Notes under the pieces: generated by a model
Told to the model about the DNA's origin: nothing
Database searches by the model: none
The model's input: only the letters and a program-made list of their open reading frames with translations
Program-made: the position numbers and the translations under genes
Part shown: positions 1-12,713 of the stretch, piece after piece
Numbering within the stretch: the first letter of the stretch is position 1
How the letters are laid out: each line of letters opens with the position of its first letter
NCBI GenBank assembly: GCA_028023455.1
Contig: JAQFVV010000031.1
Coordinates: 6,552,926 to 6,616,925, forward strand
Direction: 5' to 3'
Origin: Epiperipatus broadwayi
Taxonomy: Eukaryota > Onychophora > Udeonychophora > Euonychophora > Peripatidae
DNA: 64,000 bases

Positions 1-2504
1 TCTTATCATTATTTCCTAAAGATTTATCACATCTTACATCGACAAAATAACTATCTTGCATATTCAAAACAATAAATAAAATTCATTTATAATTAGTGTG
101 ATATCACTGATCCACAAGAAAAGTTTGCTTACTTCCTTATTCTATATTCTAAAACATATACAAACTAATCATATAAATACTGAACATCCAATAATATGAA
201 AGTTTTTAAAAGAATCACATAAATATTTATTATCATGTTGTGTTATATTATTAGCATAAAATTATAGTATGCATATTCCCAAAATAATTCCTAGTTTCAT
301 AAATTTTAAAAGTGTTGTATAAAATGTGTTTACGTATAATTAAACATTTAAACTTTTATACATTATAATTCATAGGCAATCTAAAAAGAAAACAAAATAT
401 ACAACATAAAATATCAATATTCATTAACTATTACCAAGTGATATTAGCTTGTTATCACCTATGCAGTCTTCAGTTTTCCATCAATTAGATACATTGCAAT
501 ACATGAAAATACATTTATACTTTACTTAAATGTTTTTATTTAAAGTATTAAATTATTATATTATAGAATTTTAATATTATCAATAGATTAATGAAAATTT
601 ACATTTAAAATAAATAGTAATAAATGAAAATCATATTTACATAACTTCAGCTGAAAACAAATCTTTTTTATAAGTCCGAATATTTCCATTTTCTTTCTCA
701 AAAGTTTTTTTTTTTTAAAAAAAAAATGTTCTCTTCAAAAGTAATTCTACAATCTCCCCCATTGCTACAACGATGAACAAGACAATACGTTTCCTGCAGT
801 AAGTGTTGTCTGAACTTCAGGTGCGAAAATCTCAGGTTTAAAAAAAAAAAATGAATAACAAAAAATATTATGACATCTTGAAAATCTTGAAGATTAAATA
901 AAATAATAATCAATCCATCTTGGAAAAGTTATAGAATAATAGTTTATGATTTCTATAGTCCAGAATGATGATTATGGAAATCATAATAAAGTTATATTAT
1001 TAAAAATAATAACTTGAAGCTCCTATTCTGGAATATTTTTTATTAGCTGGGCGATGCATCCTGTCCCTTTTGACTTATCTTGAATTATCCGGATAAACTT
1101 TTGTGCAATACTTATTTCCATAATTCCACATTTTATTTATTAACATGTTCATTTTTTTTATAGGTTTCTTCTTCCAGGAACTTTATTGTTATTTGTTACC
1201 TATTCAGAGGTTTTTCTTGACTTAAATTATAAGCTTTTAAAAAGCAATTTTATTTACACGTATTAAACCCCTATATGCCTTAGGTTTTATATAACATATG
1301 CTTTTCTAACATATTTTCATGAGTCTTTTCTTAAAATAATTTCTTGTAGATATTTTAAATGTTTCCTTCAAAAAGAATATAACATTTACTCTTATAACAT
1401 AATATTTCCATAAATTTATTATGAAGTACATTGTTTTATTGCTTATTAATACTAGACAAGATTATATTGCTATATAAAATAATGTTTCTTTACTTTTAAT
1501 TGTCAAAACAGTTTTACTAATGAGTTTCCCATGCAATGTCCATAAAATTAATTTATTCATTTGAATAGTCCTCTCATTCAATATTATTGAAACTGCATTA
1601 ATAAATATTATACTCATTTTTAAAATATTATAAGTTGAATACGTTTTACTTATTGGTATATCCATTTTATTATTGCGAAGTTATATATTAGATCTTGATG
1701 AATACTATTGATAACATGACTTTAAAATTAGCAAGGCATATTAAATGAAGTTATTACTAATATTTTTATTTTACACTCTCTTTTTGCAATTTTTTTTTAA
1801 ATAATAATAACCTATTAGCTTTGCAAATAAAATTGTATGAGAGCACTAAAAATGGACTAAATAATAAAATTAAAAATTACTATCACCTTGGTAGCTTCTG
1901 ATATGATTCTGCTTCCTTTAATACATTTTTAATCACCACTGATACTCTCCATGCAATCCATATTTATATCCTAGAAAATGCATCATTCTATTGGTTGATT
2001 CTTACTTTTGGTTTGATACCAAATTTGCATAATGTTAAAAACTTACACAATTAAATTTCAAAATAAAAAATATGACATATTAAAACTTTAAAGTATTATT
2101 TAAATTATTACTCTACTAAATTATTTAAATATTTAAAAAGACTTTTAAAAAACACTATTTAATAAATTATCCCACTTTTAATATTTAATTTGTCTATTTT
2201 TATTTTAACAAACTATTTAACTTTTTTATAAACTGTATTTGTCTTTATTACATTATTTAAACATTTATAACAATAGTTAACTTAATATTTAATATTGGCT
2301 TTTATTATAGGTAATAATTATATCCAATTGTATAATGCAGTTTTACAATATTTTGAACTTTACTAATAAATACTAGCAAGCAAGTGTGTACAACCATATA
2401 TTATTATACAAATCACATGACTAATATAACAAATACAGACTGTATCTGATTTTTCTGTCTGGGAATAATAATAAATTGCAACACTTGTCGTATTAAATAA
2501 AATA
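1..2504. other. AT-rich DNA without recognisable gene
   Basis: No frame here resembles a protein family, and none shows exon-like composition. The few frames of 60-70 codons are low-complexity Phe/Ile/Lys-rich translations of A/T runs. Poly-T/poly-A tracts occur near 706-726 and 840-851. I see nothing else to annotate. Confidence 0.6.
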
Positions 2505-2960
2505 ATACAATTATATAAAATTTGGAAAAATAATTTAGAAAATATAAAATTAAATATAACTTTCACTACCATAAAACTTACTTTTTAAAATATATGATAT
2601 TAGTTATAATTATTAAATATAATTTATAAATTTAAGTATAACCTTTACTTAAATATAAGTTTAAGACTATTAAAATTTAACTTTTAAACATACTTTTAAA
2701 TATTTATAGCTGTGTTATTTATTATGGTCAGCTTTTGCAACCATATGTAATAATACTTTTAGCTTTACTTAACTGTTCTTAAGTGATTTATCATAATTCT
2801 ATGCATTACATATTTTATTTAACCTCAAATTGTATCTTTAAGAAATTATTAATATAATATAATTAACACATCAAGAGAACATATTCTAAAATTTAAAATT
2901 TTTAATAATTTACTGTAATGAGCTATTTCTGCCCTATAGAAATGGGCACAATTTATATAT
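2505..2960 (+). repeat. dispersed repeat family I, copy 1
   Basis: This stretch is visibly similar to 30700-30930. Both contain an 'attatataaaattttg-aaa-aatttagaaaa' block, a 'cac(t)accataa' block and a closing 'ctatagaaa-gggcacaat' block that runs straight into an (AT)-rich tract. Copy 1 is longer because the middle AT-rich part is expanded. No coding capacity, tRNA-like boxes or terminal repeats were found, so the class is unknown. It could be the 3' end of a decayed retroelement. Confidence 0.5.
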
Positions 2961-5900
2961 AGTATGTATATGTAAATTAAGCTTATATAAACAAAATTCT
3001 AAAATAATAATGTAGCTATTAATAATATAATTAAGGGGTACATTTACACACACACACACATATCATATTTTTATTTTTAAAAATAAGATGAATAGAGTAA
3101 TTTCAAATCATCTCAATTATATATGCTCTGGATGGTATTGTTTTAATAACATTTTCTTCCCTATAAAAATATAATAACAATCTTGTTGTTATTAGATTAT
3201 GCATTCTTTGTATGTTTTGAGGTTTTAAGTTTGTATCAACATTACAAATAATCTAAAATTTTTAAAACATTTAATTCTATATTTAAAAATCATTTTATTT
3301 TGCAAGTGGTGATCATCCAATTCATAAGAGATAACAAAGTAAAAAATAAAATATGTTTTTAATATAACATAAAAAAAAAACATTATTAATCAAATGACTT
3401 TATTTTATTTTATTCTATAAATTTAGCTTGTGTAGTGTTAATTTTATGTCCCTCTTCTTTGATTTAGTGATATTTCATACAGATTGTAGTCTAAACAGTT
3501 ATATATATATATATATATAATGAAAATATATATATTTTTTTCATTTTCTGAAATGATTGCTTTTAGTCTATATTTTTAAAAGAAATATTATAAAACTTTG
3601 TGTAATTAATGGCAACAGTAATGAAAAGCAAATTTGTGTTATTATAACAGAATACAAGACCATTAAATATCTACTACATGCACAGTTTGCCTCTGTGTAA
3701 ACAGATTATAAGCAAGCAATTAATCAAATGTAGTTGAATAGAAATATTTTTAGTTTTTTAATTTTCAATTTTATGTCTACATTTTTTTAAATCAAGCATT
3801 ATAAACAATGCTTAAAATAAAAATTGTTCAAATTTGAGATGATAATTGTAGAAAACAAATACTGTCCTTAGGAGTGGCATGAGATACTGTTTGTAACATT
3901 TACATGACAAAACCACATTGTTTACTATTGTGAGTTAATAAATAGTGTTGTGTATGGTATTGCAATATAAAAACATGTCTCATATCACACTACTAAATTT
4001 TATAAATTTTAGTATTTTTAAACAAGTTTATATGGCATTCTGTGACTAAAAAATAGCTTCTGCCATATATTTTTTATGGTTTATTCATAAGTTTTTTGGA
4101 TAGCTATAATTGAAGTAGTATATATTGATACAGAATGTATATCCTTGCTTCAATGTAAGGTTCTTTTCTATAGTCTTTATTTTTGTGTAAATATTAAACA
4201 CATAATGATATTGCAAATATTATATCCCAAAAAATAATTACTGTTATGGTAAATATATGATGAATGGGTTATATAAGATACTTCATGAATTAAGTAAACC
4301 AAAATGTCAATAATAAAGAATGGGATGATTTTTAGCCTAACAATTTTAAGTTATGAATTTTAATTTCAAAAATAAATTTTACAAGTACATTGAGACTCAA
4401 AATACTAAATAAATATAATCCAGAAGCAAAGATGCATTTTATTGAATATGGATTATATTTTGAATGGCAAAATATGGTGTAAATAATGTATTCCAATATC
4501 TTTTTTTAAAATATTCAGTAATGTAGTTATGCATTAAAATAATAATAAAGAATCTAAATATCGTTTCAATATTCCCAGGATAAAGCACATTAATTAATAA
4601 CATTTAGTACTATAAAAAGTATGTGTGCATTACAAATTATATATAAATTAAACGTTACATTTCATACATATTCTATAAGTTAATTCTTTTTTTGTTGAGA
4701 AAGCACAAAGAAATCAAAACACATATAATAAGAAACAAAAAAATGAATATATATCTAGCTAAATATTAGTTACAAACAGATCTGATCTTTCTTTTTATTT
4801 TCTCCTTTTTACTTTTATTTTTTTAAAAAGCTCAAATAATTGCAACAGTCTATACTTCATCTTAATAATTGTGAAAGTCTATGTTTCATTTTCAAAATTG
4901 GAAGATTTGATATTAAGATAGTTGACAGAATCTTACTTGATGCACAGTTTTTCTTTGAAGTCACCTCATCCAGCAGTGAAATATTTGATTTTCGGAATAA
5001 TTAAAACAAGCAGGTGGTTGAGGTGGCGAGTAGTTCTCAGAAATGTATGTTTATCACCTTCTTCGCCAGAGATTCAGACAGATAGTTGTTTATTATAACT
5101 CTTTCTTCAATATATTGGCATCAGTGATTTTCTGCCTGCTAGAATTTGATAGATAACAATGAAATATGGTGAAACTCTGGACCACGTAATTTTCGTATTA
5201 ATGCATCATTGATAAATTATCTACACTTAAAAATGAATTTACTCCTTTTAAAAATAGTGAAAAAAAGAAGCCAAAATTAACAAATAAGCTTTGCTGAACC
5301 AGATGAAAGCATAAAAAGAAACATGGCTGAATAAAATGTTTTTGATCCCCTCTTCGAATTGTTTCTTTATGTTATGTCAGCATTTCTATAAAAATGCATA
5401 ATTATGCATCTTCAAGAGTCATGAACTTACCAACTTTTATTGTTAACCATAATACAGATAGCTTAAATTGAATAAACTTTACAATATATTTAAAAAAAAT
5501 ACAAATTTCACTTGAATTTTCTGATTTCTTTGAAATATAGTCATACACCCTCTTAGTTATCTCTATCATTAACATTATCTTTATTAGCCATTTGATTTAA
5601 TATATTTACCTCCTCTCTCTTTTCTAAAATTTATATTGCACTTTTATTAGAGATGTAATTAAAATATCAACATTAGCTTAAATAAAAATAATAACGAAAG
5701 TTGAATGTTTTAAAAAATATGAATTATAGATTGTATCAAAAATATCTATACATTTAAAAATAGACACATATAAGAGGTTATAAGACATTTCCTTTAAGAA
5801 TAAAGACAACTTTAAGTTAAATAGAAGTATCTTTCTTCTTTTAACCCCCCTTCTATTTTTTTTTTTTAAAATGTAAATATTTTAAGGATGAGGTGATTAA

Positions 5901-6166
5901 TCCTTTCAATGTATATATATATGGAAATGTTTAATGTGTGGAGTTATCCATTTATAATTACTAAATTATAAAGCACTTTACCCAGAATAGAAGAAAATGA
6001 AAACTAATTGTCCCAGGCTGTCAATCTAATTACATTCAAAAGGAGAATTTAAACACTTGGCCAGATGTAGTTGGTTTTTATTAGCTTCTGTTCTAGGTAA
6101 CTTGTTTTCTAATTAAATAATTATAAATCAATAACTTGACTCATTAAATATTTTCATCTAAGCATT

Positions 6167-6169
<3 letters not shown>
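2961..6169. other. AT-rich DNA without recognisable gene
   Basis: Contains a short (AC)n at 3047-3060 and a short (AT)n at 3501-3519. The part from about 4900 to 5200 is slightly richer in G+C, but no open frame of useful length crosses it and I recognise no family there. Nothing else is supported. Confidence 0.55.

Positions 6170-6247
<78 letters not shown>
6170..6247. repeat. (AT)n microsatellite
   Basis: An uninterrupted AT dinucleotide run of about 78 bases. Tyr-Ile alternating frames across it are translation artefacts. Confidence 0.97.
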
Positions 6248-6251
<4 letters not shown>

Positions 6252-6439
6252 CTTTACTAACAACAAAATGATATATAACAATAGCTGTAATATAGTCATA
6301 TAATCTATATATCTATGATTTATTTTTAATTTGAATAAGCAACATAAAGGATTTATTCCTTGTATTTTATATATATATAAGTACATTTATATTGTCTATT
6401 ATGTATATTTAAATGAACATATTAAGATTTTGTATGTGA

Positions 6440-6745
6440 GAGGTCAGAGTGACATAAAGTAAACTTGAGTATGACAATAATATTGGCATTATCAAGGGCT
6501 TTTGAGTGTTTAAGCCTCATAATTTGAATGATATGGATGGCTAAAGAGTTGGAATGTGGAAAATATTGAAGCTTGTCCATTAAAGTTTGAAGATATACTA
6601 TCTTAATATAAACTGAGCACTGATTGTATATATGTGTGGGAGATTGTGATTTGTGTCATGGATATCTGTTATATAAAATGAAATAAGGTGGAGTGGCTAG
6701 TTGTATGGACTTTGATAGTCTGAGTACAAGTCCCTTGTGTGCATG
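6440..6745 (+). repeat. tRNA-like SINE family C, copy 1
   Basis: Similar to 54130-54340 on the same strand and to 53580-53815 on the opposite strand. Shared blocks include 'gagtatgacaataatattgg', 'taaagagttggaatgtgg', 'gcttgtccattaaagtttg' and 'taatataaactgagcactg'. Downstream, 6690-6735 reads like a tRNA remnant, with an A-box-like TGGCTAGTTG and a B-box-like GAGTACAAGTCCC. Together these suggest a tRNA-derived short interspersed element or a composite of two. The tRNA identity is not recognisable. The boundaries are approximate. Confidence 0.5.
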
Positions 6746-6816
6746 TGTGTGTGCATGTCATTGGATGTAATAATTTATAATAAGTAAATAAATGCATTAG
6801 AAAATGAAAATCATGG

Positions 6817-6928
6817 CAAGCATTGTTAGCCGAGATGTCATCACAGCTGCCTTGCAAGCAAGTAGTTGGTTGCAGATGGTTGTGGGTTCGCGTCCTGGCC
6901 GATGCTATGACATATGGAAAAAAAAAAA
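6817..6928 (+). mobile_element. tRNA-derived SINE (family S), copy 1
   Basis: First of four copies of one SINE (others at 10064, 22740 and, reversed, 32668). It has an internal RNA polymerase III promoter. The A box lies at about 6827 (TTAGCCGAGATG) and the B box at 6885-6895 (GGTTCGCGTCC). A fixed tail 'ggccgatgctatgacatatg' runs into a poly-A tract. SINEs are non-coding and are moved by LINE machinery; none is seen nearby. The window sequence alone does not name the family. tRNA-derived SINEs of this build are known from octopus and other cephalopods, but that identity is inference. Confidence 0.85.
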
Positions 6929-7675
6929 TTATGCAATTTTATTAAATTTTCTACAAATTCTATTTTACATTTTTATATGAAACTTTCATGTTTAGTGATG
7001 CTTTATACAATACAGTAACTATATATATATATATATATATTGTAACATAATAAATGAGTTCAAATAGAAATGACTAAGTAAAGGTTCAAAATATAACACT
7101 ATCAAGAATTATCTTTCAATATTTAGGAAATGTAAAATTTTGTATGTAATGTACACACATCCTTCATTCTTTCAAATCATTCATAAACTAACCTTAAATA
7201 ATAGGATTGCTAGCTTAGTAATTATAACCCAATTATTTAATTAAATCTGTAACTTTTAAATCCCACTTATAATTAAAGAAAAGCAAAATAAAAGCATAGA
7301 ATAAATATTAGAATTGATCAAGCATAGGTTAGTTTTAAAGAAAGTTAAAATGTTTAATATTTGAAATATAAAACAATTAAATAATTTACACATACATTGC
7401 CTATATGTATGCATTATAACTTTGCTTTTTAAAGAAAAATTAAATATTAAATAGTTTAAATGTGTGTATTACCTTTCTATCAACACACAAACAAGTAAAG
7501 CATGTAATTGTTGACCCATTCTCTGTTTAAAGCTTTTAGAACTGGACCTTGTAGGGTTTAAACTTGGATGCCCTACAACTTCCTTTATGGTTATATAAAA
7601 TTGTGATGATGATTTTGTTTGACCTTTTCTACATGCACATTACTATAAATTTGGCTAGTGACCAAATTGTAATGG

Positions 7676-7678
<3 letters not shown>
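6929..7678. other. AT-rich DNA without recognisable gene
   Basis: Short (AT)n at 7021-7040, immediately followed by TGTAAC, the same kind of (AT)n/TGTA junction that opens the larger elements at 14193, 41277 and 58985. No downstream partner end was found, so no element is called. Confidence 0.5.

Positions 7679-7760
<82 letters not shown>
7679..7760. repeat. (AT)n microsatellite
   Basis: An uninterrupted AT run of about 82 bases. Confidence 0.97.
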
Positions 7761-7762
<2 letters not shown>

Positions 7763-9308
7763 AATATTGAGAGTAGGTTACAGATGGTGATATTTATACT
7801 ATAAATGAGAAATAAGATTTGGCATCAAAATGTAGTTAATGCAAATATCACGACATTGATTTTATTACTGTTGTTTTCTAAACTGATAATGCTTAATTTA
7901 ATAGATTTAATTATATCGGATGCCCTTTTATTTTTTCTTTATGTTTACTGATCATATGGTGTAGTAGATAGTAGAGTAATCTGAAACTTTGATGAATTGA
8001 ATTTTGAATATTAAGATAAATAAATTAGCTTTAGAATTTCTTTTTTTAGGAAACTGATCCATGACCAATCCAATATTGGTTAACAAATGGGTCACCAGCT
8101 TTTTAAAATTAAATATCCATCTTCCAGCAATTGCAAAGGCTGAGATGTAAATTGTTCTCTTTCTACGTTTTTTCTATATTGGCTATTAGAGAAACTTTTG
8201 CTATTTGTTTTATATTTTGTACATACATATGTAAATATGAATCAGGCTTTTTTAATTAAGTAGCCCCTGGCATGTCAAAACTCTTTTTAAAGGCTTTCAT
8301 AAAGGCATAATGAAGGAGAAAGAAAAATTCATAATCGTAAGAACCGAGATAATGATGGTTTAGCCATTAGCTAAAAATTTTCAGATACCCATTTAGGGAC
8401 AAATGTTGAATGGGTATCTACATTGGCTACACACACACATATATATATATATATATACAACAAGCAAACATGTTTACAAACTGTTTTATATACGTAGTTT
8501 TTATTTTTCTAATAAAAAGTCAATTTAATGAAATGCAAAAAATAGAAGAAATGATAGCAATATTTAATTCAATTTGCTGCTATTTCAAACTTCCGATGAT
8601 TGATCGTACTTAAAATCCAATAATTGAAAAAAAAATCTAAAATGAAAAAATATAGAGAGAGTTTTTTTAAAAAAAGAAATCTGCTTTTAAACAATCGAAT
8701 TAGCTAACGATTTTTATTTTTTCAATAACCAATTAAATTCGGAGAATTGAAATAGTAAATTTAAAAACCAGGTAGAAAATTTTCTATCTTATCTTTTATT
8801 CACAGACAACATTTTCCCAAAGCATTTTACTGTTAGATTACTTATTTATAAACAAAATAGTTGATTTATTTCTATCTGAAAAAGGTAATTGTGACTATAC
8901 GACACATATATAGTTTCCAAAAATTATTGTTCATTCTTAATAATCACGGCTTTAGAAATGTAAATGTAATAAACTTATTAAAAACTATATTTGAAACTTT
9001 AATTATTTAAAAATTTACAATATTGAATTGTTTCTTATTTGGTTTTAATTGTTTATTTGGCGTCTCCTGATTTCCTAGCTTTTTGTAATTTAAGCATTTT
9101 TAAATATATATATAATTTTCTCATTTATTACATTTTTGTTGCAAGCTTTTACTTATAATATAAATGGCATATTTTACTGAATAGAAATCAGCTAAGTAGA
9201 GTTTGTTGACAACAATTTGAGGAAGCAAAAAAAGAATATAAATTAGTCATGTACTAATCCAAGTTCACACAATCTTTCGTGTCTATATAAGTATAATAGA
9301 CCATTAAT
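7761..9308. other. AT-rich DNA without recognisable gene
   Basis: Contains (AC)4(AT)n at 8431-8457. At 8060-8100 the words 'caatattggtt-a-aaatgg' also occur at 20608-20630, hinting at another short dispersed repeat. No coding signal. Confidence 0.5.
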
Positions 9309-9408
9309 AAAGGTGAGTTTCCACCGTAGTTGTTAAAAAGAGGTTGTCTTGACAACAGTTTGAAAATGTTGATTGTTATCGATATAGGGATTGTCTAAAT
9401 GTTGACTG
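9309..9408 (+). repeat. dispersed repeat family E, copy 1
   Basis: About 100 bases shared with 20376-20464 and the window end (63936-64000) on the same strand, and with 21350-21410 on the opposite strand. The shared core reads 'aaaggtgag-tttccacc', then 'gttaaaa-gaggttg-cttgacaac', then 'gattgttat' and 'gttga'. No boxes or terminal repeats can be seen; class unknown. Confidence 0.6.
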
Positions 9409-9534
9409 TTTTTTAATGAAAATAAATATTAATACTATATATAATAAAACAGTATATATATATATTGATTTTTAAAAAGCTAAAGCATCCTTATATAGCA
9501 TAGCTTTTTGCAATAGGTCGTCCAATACTCAATT

Positions 9535-9550
9535 CTTCTTCTATAGAAGA
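9535..9550. repeat. 16-base perfect palindrome
   Basis: TTCTTCTATAGAAGAA equals its own reverse complement. It lies in anonymous sequence. A palindrome this short can arise by chance in AT-rich DNA. Confidence 0.6.
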
Positions 9551-10063
9551 ATACTAAGTTCGCCATTTTCTGGTGATGAGGATTTAAATACTCTTTATCA
9601 TTGGTCTACTGTCTAGATAAAAAAAAAAACGCTTAGAATTGTTAAAAAATAATTAAACTATTTCTAAATCACAAATTAAGTATTCAAAAAGCACAAAACT
9701 ACATAACTATATATTTAAAAAAAACTATTTCAAAATAGTCTTATGAAATAGTAACTAGCAAGTTAATTATATGTGAAATTGAGACAGATCTATTACTTAT
9801 ACAAATCCAGTTATTTATTTTTTTAAATGGATAAAAAATCTCAAGCAGGCTTAATAGTCCCAATTAGCTAATATTACTGAATAGAAAACGAATATGATAT
9901 TTAAATCTCTCAGTCTTCTTTGTTAACCAAAGTTTGCTTCTACAATGTTTCTCATTATTGGTTAAGTTATGATGTGTTTTTTTTTTTCTCTTTTTAAGAG
10001 TGTTTAACATTCTTATTTTATTTATTAAGTAAATAAAAAGATTTTCTTAGAGACAGCTAGTTT
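9551..10063. other. AT-rich DNA without recognisable gene
   Basis: Nothing recognisable apart from short A and T homopolymers. Confidence 0.5.
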
Positions 10064-10175
10064 ATCAAGTTATAAACGAGAGGTCAGTGCAACCACCTTG
10101 CAAGCAAGCAGTTGGTTGCAGACGGTTGTTGCAGGTTTGTCTCCCGGCCGATGCTATGACTTATGAAAAAAAAAA
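10064..10175 (+). mobile_element. tRNA-derived SINE (family S), copy 2
   Basis: Second copy of the SINE at 6817. The first bases are diverged ('tcaagttataaacgagagg' in place of the A-box region), so the A box is damaged. The body 'ccttgcaagcaagcagttgg' and the 'cccggccgatgctatgac' tail are well kept. The B box at 10134-10144 (GGTTTGTCTCC) has C-to-T changes typical of CpG decay. A short poly-A closes the copy. It is probably transcriptionally dead. Confidence 0.82.
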
Positions 10176-10597
10176 CATAATCAGAATAAGTTTTATTGTT
10201 TTTTAATTAATTGTATATACGTAATGTATTTTTTTTATTCTTATCAAATCTTTATAGTTAAAGAAGTTAAATTTATTAGTTTAATCCTTTTTTAATCTCA
10301 CTATTGATCTATTATTTTGCAGTTACTGCCATATAAATTTGAAATTAAAGCAACAATATTAATTACAAACATTATACTAACATACAGAGTACAATTTATG
10401 AAAATGGATTCATGTGCAATTAATAAAATTTTGAAAATCATTAATATAAATTGTAATAACTCTTATATCAAACAAATTTAGATTATTCAAGTAATCTATT
10501 TAAGAATATATTTTATGTTAAGAACCCAATCCATTTCATTGATAATCTTAATTTTAATCTGTTTTTTCAAGCCATCCAATGACTCTATTAAAATGAA

Positions 10598-10774
<177 letters not shown>

Positions 10775-11504
10775 TTTCAATCTCTGAATTAAAATAATCA
10801 AAAAATGAATGTTTGTTAAATGTTATAATTTTAAGCCTACTTAACAAATAAATTAAAGTTACTTAAAAAGATTATTTCAAGTTTCGGACTAGTTCAAAAA
10901 GCTGGAATAATCTAATTGAATGATGATGATCAGTTGTCTTTCCTATGAGTGCTCCATAAGTATCCAATATTTATTTCTTTAATACATATGGATATTCTTA
11001 ATCCCGCTTAACTGTTAACAAAATGGCAGACATTAGAGAGAAATGGTCTACATATAATATTTTTAAGCTTTCTAATTCTACCATTCTAGTGATTTAGAAT
11101 CAATTGATGCATCTCTATGCACTCACACATACAAATGTCTTGGTATTTCTTTTACTCTCCTCCTCTGTGTTCTATGTTTACAAACTTTCCATCAATAATT
11201 ATCTTAATGTACAAATGTATTCAACTAAAAAAAATATTTTCCAGTCAGTCAGGTCAAAACTCAGTATCATTTTCTTTTTATGTAGATATTACACATTCAA
11301 ATTACATAGAAATATTCTGAATTATCCCTCTAATTAAAGATAAACTAATCTTATGCAATCATAACAAATTATTGGCAATAGTTCTTATTAATTTACATAC
11401 TAAAACCCCAATTTATAAGACTTTTCTAACAATTAGCACTGAATCATAAAATTTGATGAGCTCATTATATTCTTGAGATGCATCATTATATATGTAATGA
11501 TAAA
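10775..11504. other. AT-rich DNA without recognisable gene
   Basis: Two overlapping frames of 60-80 codons near 11104-11337 have no recognisable domain and look like chance. Confidence 0.5.
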
Positions 11505-11730
11505 ATCATTTTGTAGTGAAGTAGTTTCACATTTCTAATCTTTACCAATGAGCAATGTTCGAATCCTGTACTGACAAAATTGAAACTAGTTTCAAATCCC
11601 AGTACATCGACAATTTCTTTTCAGGCAAATGGGATGTAGAATAACCAACAAATATAAATGGATATTGAATGACATTTAGTTGAAAGATAAATGGACAGTC
11701 AATCTAATACTTATTTGGTAGGAGTAATTG
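11505..11730 (+). mobile_element. possible diverged tRNA-derived SINE (Val-tRNA-like head)
   Basis: At 11514-11570 the order 'tagtgaagtagttt', 'cacattt', then a B box GTTCGAATCC (11558-11567) follows the layout of a valine-type tRNA gene (TAGTGTAGTGG...CACGTT...GTTCGAA). The anticodon arm is too diverged to read and no second copy is in the window. It could equally be an isolated tRNA pseudogene. The right boundary is a guess; the sequence after the B box up to about 11730 has no visible poly-A tail. Confidence 0.35.
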
Positions 11731-12683
11731 TAATGAATAATATTTTTTTTTCATTGATCTATAAATAAAGATATAATTGATGGATCTGTATCCTAAAGTG
11801 GTTACATAAAATATATTTTATCTTTATTTTATCTTTCATCTGCATATTAACAATTTGCAATTCTTTGAGGTAGGGAAAGCACAGTAGTCTAAACAATTAT
11901 TTTTAAAATAAATATTTTCTTCTGAGAATAATCATTTAATCTCTTATCAATATTTTTTATAAAATAAATATTCTGTATTAAACTTTATAATTATCATTAA
12001 AAAGGTTTGAAATGTTTTAGTGAAGTTGGGATAAACTTGTTGCTAGAAAATGATAGTCATATGTATATAAAAATATGGTTCAATTGCTATGTGAGTTGTC
12101 ATGGGTAGGACCAGCAATATCTGAAAAAAAAATGTGACTAAGATCGCCAGAAATCTTATGTTTTTTATAAACTGCTATTGCTAACAATTTAATAATTTTC
12201 AAAATATATTAATAAAATATTCTACAAATTATAAGGATTCATCAAACTGTTTTTTATTAATATTGAGATACTTTTGTAATAAGTTTAAGGATATAAAATT
12301 CTAAACTAAATTGCAAGAGTTTACAAAAAAACCTAAAAAAGGTTTATGTGAAATAGATGGGTGCTATGAGAAAGAAAATGTCGAGAGAAGACGCTATGAG
12401 TAAAAAAAAAACATGAAAAGTTTTTTATCTTGAAATATGTTAATAAAGCTTAAAATATTGTTCCTAACACTTTATATAAACATTGAGTGGCAAATTACCC
12501 AGAATCCATATGAAGATGGATTTTCATAGTATGACTTGAATTTTTCTATTGAAGAATATTTTTTCAAAAAAATTAATGGTTTTCCTACATTTATAAGTTT
12601 TAAAAACTTTTGCAAGTTTTCCAAATATAATTAAAAAGTGTTATTAGTTTAACAAGTTTTTAATTTATCTTGCAAGTATTTCT
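11731..12683. other. AT-rich DNA without recognisable gene
   Basis: No recognisable repeat or coding sequence. Confidence 0.5.
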
Positions 12684-12713
12684 ACCCACCCACCCCCGCG
12701 CGGGGGGGGGGGT
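12684..12713. repeat. GC-only palindrome and 11-G run in AT-rich DNA
   Basis: A block of nearly pure G/C in a region that is otherwise mostly A/T. Two 'ccca' steps lead to CCCCCGCGCGGGGG at 12693-12706, a perfect 14-base palindrome with a GCGC centre. The run of G continues to 12712 (11 Gs). Such a sequence can form a hairpin, Z-DNA at the alternating GCGC, or G-quadruplexes. It may also be a place where an assembler has misjudged length. Confidence 0.9.
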
